This document shows, piece by piece, positions 1 to 4,947 of a stretch of 7,863 bases of DNA. Origin of the DNA: Mucilaginibacter sp. (GTDB lineage: Bacteria > Bacteroidota > Bacteroidia > Sphingobacteriales > Sphingobacteriaceae); the NCBI GenBank assembly GCA_014376655.1, contig JACMRC010000290.1:1-7863 (forward strand). Direction: 5' to 3'. Numbering within the stretch: the first letter of the stretch is position 1; every line of letters begins with the position of its first letter. The notes below the pieces were generated by a model. It ran no database searches, was not told the origin of the DNA, and was given only the letters and a program-made list of their open reading frames with translations. Position numbers and translations under genes: made by a program.

Positions 1-570
1 GCTCCTCGTATCAATATTGCACCCGCCAAATTCAAATTGAATTACTTTGGTTTTAGATAAAGCCTCGCCCATTCCGTTTAAAACATCGAGTTCATGCCCT
101 TCTACATCTATTTTCAGGATATCAATATTTCTTTTTCCGAGCCTTTCTTTCCAATAATTCTCAAACGCTATAATTGTAACTGTTTCAAAACTGTCAAAAC
201 CCGAAAGTTTTCTCTTAGTTAAACTGGCTAAGCTTGACCCCGGCGCATTACTATATAGTTTACCATGCCCATTTTTATCACCTACAGCAACGTTGTTTAT
301 TACCACTTTGGGATCATTATTAAAACGGCTTATTAACTTTTCATTATTAATATTTGACGGTTCAAATAAATGAATTTCAATATCGTTAAATTTATTTTTT
401 AGGTGGGCAGTATATTCGCCAACGTTAGCCCCCATATCTATTGCAAGTTTCGGATCCTTTATAATTTTGGTCAAGATATCTACTTCTTTCTTTACAGTAG
501 CCGCGCCCCAACCTTTTCCTTGTAACCTGGCACATGTTCGTTCTATTTTAGCCAATATTCTATAGATCAT
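1..570 (-). CDS. FkbM family methyltransferase, partial (3' end beyond window)
   Basis: Translating the minus strand from ATG at 570-568 gives 190 codons open to the left edge, so the C-terminus is missing. Visible SAM-dependent methyltransferase features are the motif I loop AIDMGANVGEYT (about residues 43-54), the motif II acidic strand end HLFEP (67-71), and the FkbM signature ILKIDVEGHELDVLNGM (151-167), followed by a QFEFGG strand. This pattern is typical of the FkbM family (Methyltransf_21), which O-methylates sugars or other small molecules and is common in exopolysaccharide and LPS gene clusters. The substrate cannot be read from the sequence. The start codon lies 19 bp after the stop of the upstream acyltransferase on the same strand, suggesting co-transcription. 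No clear Shine-Dalgarno is seen; an in-frame TTG two codons upstream is the only near alternative start. The family call is secure; a role in surface-glycan decoration is inference. Confidence 0.88.
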   Translation of the reverse strand, partial: MIYRILAKIERTCARLQGKGWGAATVKKEVDILTKIIKDPKLAIDMGANVGEYTAHLKNKFNDIEIHLFEPSNINNEKLISRFNNDPKVVINNVAVGDKNGHGKLYSNAPGSSLASLTKRKLSGFDSFETVTIIAFENYWKERLGKRNIDILKIDVEGHELDVLNGMGEALSKTKVIQFEFGGCNIDTRS

Positions 571-589
571 GCTCAAAGTTAAGATTAAT

Positions 590-1639
590 TTACAACCCCG
601 CCAGCCACTTACCAACCACCGGCACCTTGCTCAATAACCACACCAATAATAACGACAAAACAAAACATATAATTGCCGTTACCGGGATACTTATCAGCGG
701 CGGGCATAATTTAAAGCTGATACCAAACGGATCGTCCAAAAAATAAAGTACCAGCGCGTGGCTTAAATATATGCCGAAGTTATATTCGCAGGCAAAGTTT
801 TTGGCCTTTAGCAGTGGGGATGGTAATTGCAGTTTGGTAAATCGCCCTAATAAAAACACGCTTGATGCTAACAGTACTATCGCCGGGCCAAGCGGTTCAT
901 ACAATAGTGTAATTAGCGTAGTGTATTTGTATAATAGGTAAGTACCCACAAATATCAGCGTTAATAACGCCAGGAATAAAACCACCATCCACCTTACCAA
1001 ACCTTTACTGTAGTTAATATTAAAAGTAAGATAATGCCCTAACACCAAGTAACCGGCATAACCGGTAAAATAATGCAGATCGACCTGTGGGTTAAAGCGC
1101 ATAATTATGGGCTGCCTTATAAACATCACTATTAGCCACATTATCAAAAAATATTCAATCTCGCGCTTTGTAGCGTAACGCACAAACTTGTTGATGATGG
1201 GGATAAAAAAGTAAAGCCCTACAAGCATATAAACATACCAAAGGTGGTATGAGCTGCCGTATTTTAACTCGTGCAGCACCTTTTTAATGTTTGTCCAGGT
1301 GTCGCCATCAAAAACTAATACTTCAATATACCACGAGTACCATACATACACCAAACTCCAGAACAAAAAGGGCACCATTACCCTGCTTAAACGTTTTTTA
1401 ATGAAAGAGCCTAACTCGTATTCGCGGTGCAGGGTTAGCGCACCGGTTATCATCACAAATACCGGCACGGCAAAACGCACCAGCGCGTTATAAAAATCGG
1501 CGGTGAGCCATGCTGTGGTTGGTAGATGGCCGTATTGCTCTAACGGGATAGCCGACACATGCAGCATAATTACCGCAAACAAGGCTATGAGCCTAAGGCT
1601 GTTTATCCAATCAAGATTATGGCTTTTTGTGCTGGTCAT
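590..1639 (-). CDS. acyltransferase family 3 membrane protein (OatA/WecH-like)
   Basis: This 349-residue, strongly hydrophobic protein has the hallmarks of the acyltransferase-3 family (PF01757): an N-terminal RLIALFAVIMLHVSA segment with R16 and H27, the cytoplasmic basic motif KKRLSRVMVPF (about 81-91), the HLWYVYMLVGLYFFIPII segment (132-149), and a C-terminal NFGIYLSHALVLYF stretch typical of the last helices. About ten membrane helices are expected. Members move acyl groups, usually acetyl, from a cytoplasmic donor onto sugars such as O-antigen, exopolysaccharide or peptidoglycan across the inner membrane. Length is normal for the family, with no extra periplasmic SGNH domain. It starts at ATG 1639-1637 and is followed 19 bp later by the FkbM methyltransferase, so the two probably form a glycan-modification operon. 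Which sugar is acylated cannot be told. A weak TAnnTTTG-like box (TACTTTTA, minus strand, 1655-1648) lies just upstream. Confidence 0.9.
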   Translation of the reverse strand: MTSTKSHNLDWINSLRLIALFAVIMLHVSAIPLEQYGHLPTTAWLTADFYNALVRFAVPVFVMITGALTLHREYELGSFIKKRLSRVMVPFLFWSLVYVWYSWYIEVLVFDGDTWTNIKKVLHELKYGSSYHLWYVYMLVGLYFFIPIINKFVRYATKREIEYFLIMWLIVMFIRQPIIMRFNPQVDLHYFTGYAGYLVLGHYLTFNINYSKGLVRWMVVLFLALLTLIFVGTYLLYKYTTLITLLYEPLGPAIVLLASSVFLLGRFTKLQLPSPLLKAKNFACEYNFGIYLSHALVLYFLDDPFGISFKLCPPLISIPVTAIICFVLSLLLVWLLSKVPVVGKWLAGL

Positions 1640-1735
1640 TGTTGCACTAAAAGTAGCACATTTATACTAAAAACGGGGTATGTTAAATGTGTGTACAACT
1701 AATATAAACTTAACAGTGATTTAATAAGCGGGCCT

Positions 1736-1743
1736 TACTTTTG
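1736..1743 (+). promoter_or_regulatory. candidate Bacteroidota -7 box (TACTTTTG)
   Basis: The octamer matches the Bacteroidota housekeeping -7 consensus TAnnTTTG exactly. No TTG/TTTG -33 element is seen about 19-21 bp upstream, so this is a half-match. If used, transcription would start near 1750 and run through the hairpin at 1813-1836 before reaching the glycosyltransferase gene at 1881. The call rests on the motif only. Confidence 0.35.
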
Positions 1744-1812
1744 TGGTGTTATTCATTTGAGGTATTACCAAATCGTTCTTTTTTCATTGAACTAATAAGA
1801 TCAGTTAATAGT

Positions 1813-1836
1813 AAAGAGCGCGTGCATGCGCTCTTT
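1813..1836 (+). terminator. GC-rich hairpin, possible terminator or attenuator in the leader
   Basis: AAAGAGCGC (1813-1821) and GCGCTCTTT (1828-1836) are perfect 9-bp reverse complements around a 6-nt loop GTGCAT. The stem is followed by ATTTATTTA, a weak U-rich tail, on the plus strand. It lies between a TAnnTTTG box and the ATG at 1881, so it could end a short RNA or attenuate the gene downstream. It could also serve only as 5' UTR structure. The structure is certain; the function is inference. Confidence 0.45.
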
Positions 1837-1880
1837 ATTTATTTAAAACTATTTCCCCGCAATTTTATTTACCATACATC

Positions 1881-2903
1881 ATGAGAATTTTATACGCCAT
1901 ACAAGGAACCGGGAACGGCCACCTAAGCCGGTCTATGGATATAGTACCCCTGCTTAAAAAAATGGGCGATGTTGATGTGCTGGTAAGTGGTACGCAGGGC
2001 GATTTAAACCTGCCCTTCCCTATTAAATATAAGCTGCATGGCTTCGGGTTTGTGTTCGGTAAATCGGGCGGGGTTGATTTGTGGGGATCATTTTTAAAAT
2101 CAAGATTTCGTAAATTCATCAAAGAAATAAAGGACCTGCCTATAGATAAGTACGACCTGGTTATTAATGATTTTGAACCGGTATCTGCCTGGGCATGTTA
2201 TATAAAAAACAAACCATGCATTGGCTTAAGCCACCAGGCCGCGGTATTGCATGATAAAGCGCCAAAGCCCGACGAAGTGGATATGATGGGCCGCCTGATA
2301 CTAAAAAATTATGCGCCTGTTACCGCTCAATTTGGCTTTCACTTCAAGAGCTTCGATAAAAATATATTTACCCCTGTTATACGCCAGCAAGTACGCGAGC
2401 AGGAAATAAGCAACAAGGGCCATTATACGGTGTACCTGCCTGCTTATGATGATAAGCGTTTAATAGAGCGCCTATCCGAATTTAAAGAGGTGCAATGGGA
2501 TGTTTTTTCTAAACACAACAAAAAGGTTTACAAGCACAAAAACGTAGCTATACAGCCTATTGATAATAAAACCTTTGTTAAAAGCATGGCAACCAGCGCG
2601 GGCGTATTATGCGGTGCCGGTTTTGAAACCCCTGCCGAGGCTTTGTTCCTGAAGAAAAAGCTATTGGTTATACCGATGAAGAACCAATACGAACAACAAC
2701 TTAATGCCGCTGCTTTAAAGGATATGGGTGTACCGGTTATAAAAAGCTTGAAACCTAAACATGACGAAAAGATTCTGGATTGGCTAACTAACGGCCAGGT
2801 TATAAAAGTAAACTACCCGGACAATACCCAAAAGGTGCTTGATATGCTATTTGAACAATATGCAGAAACAAGTTACTTTACCGATACGTTGGTTACGCAA
2901 TAA
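1881..2903 (+). CDS. GT-B fold glycosyltransferase, MurG-like / Glyco_trans_1_3 type
   Basis: This 340-residue cytosolic or membrane-associated protein begins with MRILYAIQGTGNGHLSR; the glycine-rich loop Q8-G-T-G-N-G-H14 resembles the acceptor-side loop of MurG and other GT-B enzymes. The C-terminal half carries the donor-binding signature CGAGFETPAEALFLKKK (244-260), then LLVIPMKNQYEQQLNA (261-276), equivalent to the alpha/beta/alpha nucleotide-sugar site of GT28 and UGT enzymes. This architecture fits the family of predicted glycosyltransferases once named after MJ1255/VC2487 (PF13528). The substrate is unknown; transfer of a nucleotide-activated sugar to a lipid or glycan acceptor is the family-level expectation. 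It stands alone on the plus strand, divergent from the acyltransferase/FkbM pair and convergent with the DUF2027-Smr gene. There is no signal peptide and no obvious Shine-Dalgarno before the ATG. Family confidence is high, specific function low. Confidence 0.87.
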   Translation: MRILYAIQGTGNGHLSRSMDIVPLLKKMGDVDVLVSGTQGDLNLPFPIKYKLHGFGFVFGKSGGVDLWGSFLKSRFRKFIKEIKDLPIDKYDLVINDFEPVSAWACYIKNKPCIGLSHQAAVLHDKAPKPDEVDMMGRLILKNYAPVTAQFGFHFKSFDKNIFTPVIRQQVREQEISNKGHYTVYLPAYDDKRLIERLSEFKEVQWDVFSKHNKKVYKHKNVAIQPIDNKTFVKSMATSAGVLCGAGFETPAEALFLKKKLLVIPMKNQYEQQLNAAALKDMGVPVIKSLKPKHDEKILDWLTNGQVIKVNYPDNTQKVLDMLFEQYAETSYFTDTLVTQ

Positions 2904-2914
2904 ACAAAATAGTG

Positions 2915-3005
2915 TGTCATTTCGAAGCGTAGCGAGAAATCTGAAACGCTTTACTACGTATCGCGTGTCGAAGATTTCTCACTCGTTCCTCGTATCGAAA
3001 TGACA
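2915..3005. repeat. REP-like palindromic element, copy 1 (AGAAATCT variant)
   Basis: The outer arms TGTCATTTCGA (2915-2925) and TCGAAATGACA (2995-3005) are perfect 11-bp reverse complements. The inner arms GAGAAATCT (2934-2942) and AGATTTCTC (2972-2980) add a 9-bp stem. The interior strands are unequal, leaving a bulge on the right arm containing TCGTTCCTCG, and a loop of about 29 nt. The element fills the gap between two convergent genes, so its transcript may fold into a bidirectional terminator; a T-run follows at 3015-3020. It is related to the elements at 6269-6338 and 7529-7609, with which it shares CATT-CGA, AGCG and TCGT-CCTCG blocks. Confidence 0.85.
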
Positions 3006-3022
3006 GAACGTATTGATTTTTA

Positions 3023-3967
3023 TTACTTCAACACTACCCTTGTAGCACCATAGCCAAACTTCTCTTTCAGCGCATCCATAAAGGTTTGCACTTTGGGGTG
3101 TTTGCCTAAAGATTTATGGATCTCGTTACGTAACGTGCCGTTGCCTGCGCCATGTATAAATACGATATCATTTAGCTGGTGCACTATGGCTGCATCCAGC
3201 GCTTTGCTGAAGTAGTCTAACTGGATCTTTAATATCTCGGCGCTGTTGATGAACTGGTAATCGTCGCGCAGTTTTTCAATATGCAAGTCAACTTCGCGGG
3301 CAGGTTTGGTAATTACCACTTTTTCTTCTGCCGATTTATAAAAGCTTTCTTTTAATTGCTCGGCATCTATTACAAAATCGGGCTCATCTAATTGTATCAG
3401 CCAGCCTTGTTGGTTAAGAACAGGCAGGTTCTTCTTGCTGCAGGCAAAATCTTTGGCTTTAAACTTTTCGGTTATCGTTAAGGGCGATGGTGCTCCAAAG
3501 TTTTGCGTAGTGTAATACAATACATTCAATAACACCTTAGGCCATAACTGCAGATCGGCCAATTGTGCCGAATATATTTTTACTGCCGATTGCGGTGCAA
3601 CTATCCCGGCATACTCTCCTTTAAACACTTGCTTCTCTGTTGTAAGCGTAACCAACAATTGAAACGAAGTATCATTTATCAAATTAAAATGCACTACCGA
3701 GTTTGCCTTAGCATCGGGCACTACCCCCAAATAAACGCCTTTGGTTTTAAACTCGGCTGCGGTTACTTGCAGTTCGTTAGTATCTGCTGCAACTTCAGTT
3801 CCCGGTGCTTTGTAACCATGTACCAGCGTAACTTTACGGGCCGGTACGGGTATCTCAAAATCATCTTCGGTGGTTACACCTATCATTTCCTCGTCGATAA
3901 TTCGGGTAATATGGCCCTCCATTTTCTCGTCAACAAACCTTACAAAGTCGCCTAATTTATATTTCAT
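3023..3967 (-). CDS. DUF2027 domain protein with C-terminal Smr domain
   Basis: This 314-residue protein starts with a short beta-rich module (MKYKLGDFVRFVDEKMEGHI, about 1-50) that resembles a KOW/SH3-like fold. A beta-rich DUF2027 middle region follows (about 70-200), then an Smr (small MutS-related) domain (about 222-314). In the Smr part the DLH motif is D227-L228-H229 and the second motif HGAGNGTLR spans 272-280, so both hallmark motifs of the Smr nuclease/nucleic-acid-binding fold are intact. The usual LDLHG is VDLHI here. The protein lacks the MutS ATPase domain of MutS2. Bacteroidota encode this DUF2027-Smr architecture widely, but its role is not established; nucleic-acid or ribosome-related activity is inference from Smr relatives. 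It is transcribed alone from the promoter at 3985-4017 and converges on the glycosyltransferase gene. The start is set by the promoter position and the conserved N-terminus. Confidence 0.92.
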   Translation of the reverse strand: MKYKLGDFVRFVDEKMEGHITRIIDEEMIGVTTEDDFEIPVPARKVTLVHGYKAPGTEVAADTNELQVTAAEFKTKGVYLGVVPDAKANSVVHFNLINDTSFQLLVTLTTEKQVFKGEYAGIVAPQSAVKIYSAQLADLQLWPKVLLNVLYYTTQNFGAPSPLTITEKFKAKDFACSKKNLPVLNQQGWLIQLDEPDFVIDAEQLKESFYKSAEEKVVITKPAREVDLHIEKLRDDYQFINSAEILKIQLDYFSKALDAAIVHQLNDIVFIHGAGNGTLRNEIHKSLGKHPKVQTFMDALKEKFGYGATRVVLK

Positions 3968-3984
3968 GTGTAGTATTAATTGGG

Positions 3985-4017
3985 CAAATCTACCTTATAT
4001 AATAGCATTACAGCAAA
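3985..4017 (-). promoter_or_regulatory. Bacteroidota-type promoter of the DUF2027-Smr gene
   Basis: Read on the minus strand, TTTG (4017-4014) is followed after 21 bp by TAGATTTG (3992-3985), an exact match to the -33 TTTG and -7 TAnnTTTG elements recognised by the Bacteroidota primary sigma factor. The predicted start point near 3978 leaves a 5' leader of only about 10 nt before ATG 3967. That fits the general absence of Shine-Dalgarno sequences in this window. Confidence 0.7.
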
Positions 4018-4091
4018 CATTTACCTTTAAATTATTGTATTAGTGATATTATTAAAAATGTGACTTTAATAATTAAATTACCAACCATATC

Positions 4092-4592
4092 ATGAATGTT
4101 GTTAAACCCCAACCGCTCGACCCGCAATTGCAATACAAGGTATTTGTACATAATTTAAACCGTATTTATTTCGCCAAAACTTATCTCGATAAAAAGATGC
4201 CTAACTTAATTGATATGGCATCTTTTAAAGGGCTTAAACTTGGAATGACTGAATTTTGGGAAGATGTAAAAAAGCAAATAGCCAGGATGGATATAATCTA
4301 CAAGATCATAAACGAATTGCCATCCGATAAAAATTGCAACCCGCTTAAGGCAATTGTCAAGGATGAGTTTTGTTTGACTGAGAAGCACGAAATAGCCATT
4401 TTAAACGATATGGACCTGATCATGTACATGCAAATGTTGGAGCATATCAATATAGCCTGTTATGGCTTGTTAAAAACAATTGCAGGCCATCTAAAATATG
4501 ACCATATAGAACAGCTGCTAAAAGAATGTTTTGATGAGTGTGTAGATAATGATGAGCTATTTATACTTATCGCTAAAGAATATGTGCAATAA
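4092..4592 (+). CDS. DUF892 / YciF-type ferritin-like protein
   Basis: This 166-residue, all-helical, soluble protein aligns by eye with the DUF892 (YciE/YciF, PF05974) pattern. An N-terminal helix reads VFVHNLNRIYFAKTYLDKKMPNL (18-39), a second helix holds TEFWEDVKKQIARM (53-66), then come N-x-x-A-I-V-x-D-E (81-92), the third helix MLEHINIACYGLL (115-127), and the last helix LLKECFDECVDNDELFILIAKEYV (142-165). The family has a ferritin-like four-helix bundle and is often stress-induced; its biochemical role is unsettled. The E117-H118 pair and E149 are kept, but the acidic residue usual after Y-x-A in helix 1 is K29, and the helix-2 E-x-x-H-type site is not clear, so di-iron binding is doubtful. 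It is a single gene, divergent from the DUF2027-Smr gene across 124 bp. The family call is likely but made without a profile search. Confidence 0.75.
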   Translation: MNVVKPQPLDPQLQYKVFVHNLNRIYFAKTYLDKKMPNLIDMASFKGLKLGMTEFWEDVKKQIARMDIIYKIINELPSDKNCNPLKAIVKDEFCLTEKHEIAILNDMDLIMYMQMLEHINIACYGLLKTIAGHLKYDHIEQLLKECFDECVDNDELFILIAKEYVQ

Positions 4593-4621
4593 AAGTTGGT
4601 ACAAATTCCTGTAAAAAATTA

Positions 4622-4646
4622 AGCCACTTGCATAAAGCAAGTGGCT
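4622..4646 (-). terminator. perfect 10-bp hairpin, terminator-like on the minus strand
   Basis: AGCCACTTGC (4622-4631) and GCAAGTGGCT (4637-4646) pair perfectly around the loop ATAAA. On the plus strand the stem is followed by CGTTATAGC, with no T-run. On the minus strand it is followed by TTAATTTTTT (4621-4612), a proper U-tract. It may therefore terminate a minus-strand transcript better than the plus-strand DUF892 gene that ends 29 bp before it. It may still stabilise or end the DUF892 transcript. Confidence 0.6.
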
Positions 4647-4764
4647 CGTTATAGCTATTTAATACCCCTATTAAAATAACCTAACACAAATTAATATATA
4701 ATTAATTTGGCAAACAAACAAACGGAGCCACTATTATTAAAAACAGACGAGTTGGTCAGTATTT

Positions 4765-4783
4765 TAACACTTTTATAACACTT
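4765..4783 (+). repeat. two direct copies of TAACACTT, 11 bp apart
   Basis: TAACACTT occurs at 4765-4772 and again at 4776-4783, within the broader repeat TTTTAACACTT / TTTTATAACACTT. The 11-bp period is one helical turn, as in tandem half-sites of some DNA-binding proteins. In AT-rich DNA a chance repeat of this size is plausible. Confidence 0.35.
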
Positions 4784-4841
4784 CGTCCTATCAAAAAATA
4801 AATTCCACAGGCAATTTTGCTTACAAGTCCTCTTTTCTTGC

Positions 4842-4860
4842 ATTTCACAAATTGTGAAAT
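4842..4860. promoter_or_regulatory. perfect inverted repeat, candidate operator upstream of lysC
   Basis: ATTTCACAA (4842-4850) and TTGTGAAAT (4852-4860) are exact reverse complements separated by a single A. A 9+1+9 palindrome is typical of a site for a dimeric transcription factor and too short in the loop to be an RNA hairpin. It lies about 90 bp before the lysC ATG and roughly 50 bp upstream of the start point predicted from the weak -7 box at 4889-4896, an activator-like distance. The regulator is unknown. Confidence 0.45.
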
Positions 4861-4947
4861 AGTGTGTAGTATATCGTGGTTAAAATCCTATTTTTAGCCC
4901 CTCAACCAGGTACTTATGTATTGGGGTTGCAGTTAACACGAATAATA

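Larger units (their letters stand above)
4593..4947. other. AT-rich 355-bp intergenic region upstream of lysC
   Basis: No convincing gene is present. The stretch holds, in order, the hairpin at 4622-4646, an AT palindrome ATTAAT-ATATA-ATTAAT around 4690-4706, a two-copy TAACACTT direct repeat at 4765-4783, and a perfect 9-bp inverted repeat at 4842-4860. No L-box lysine riboswitch architecture is recognisable. A possible lysC -7 box is TATTTTTA at 4889-4896 (one mismatch to TAnnTTTG), with no good -33 partner. A 50-codon minus-strand ORF (4843-4691) exists but has no family resemblance. Confidence 0.7.

Noticed and set aside
1865..2122. 85-residue minus-strand ORF over the start of the glycosyltransferase gene
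   Set aside because: It overlaps the GTGNGH-bearing N-terminus of a convincing gene and is proline/serine-rich shadow sequence.
2915..3005. Insertion sequence or MITE with target-site duplication
   Set aside because: No matching short direct repeats flank copies 1 or 2 and no transposase is present, so a REP-like label is safer.
2904..3022. CRISPR or tandem repeat array at the palindromic element
   Set aside because: There is a single inverted element with no regularly spaced direct repeats; the other copies are several kilobases away.
3563..3955. 130-residue plus-strand ORF opposite the DUF2027-Smr gene
   Set aside because: It is antisense to a well-supported gene, is cysteine- and tyrosine-rich in a shadow-like way, and has no promoter or family resemblance.
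4691..4843. 50-codon minus-strand ORF (starts MQEKRTCKQNC)
   Set aside because: Its composition matches AT-rich intergenic DNA, no promoter box precedes it and no family is recognised; kept only as part of the minus-strand transcript finding.
4593..4947. Lysine riboswitch (L-box) upstream of lysC
   Set aside because: The region is AT-rich with short unconnected palindromes and lacks the long multi-helix junction and conserved purine-rich core of an L-box.
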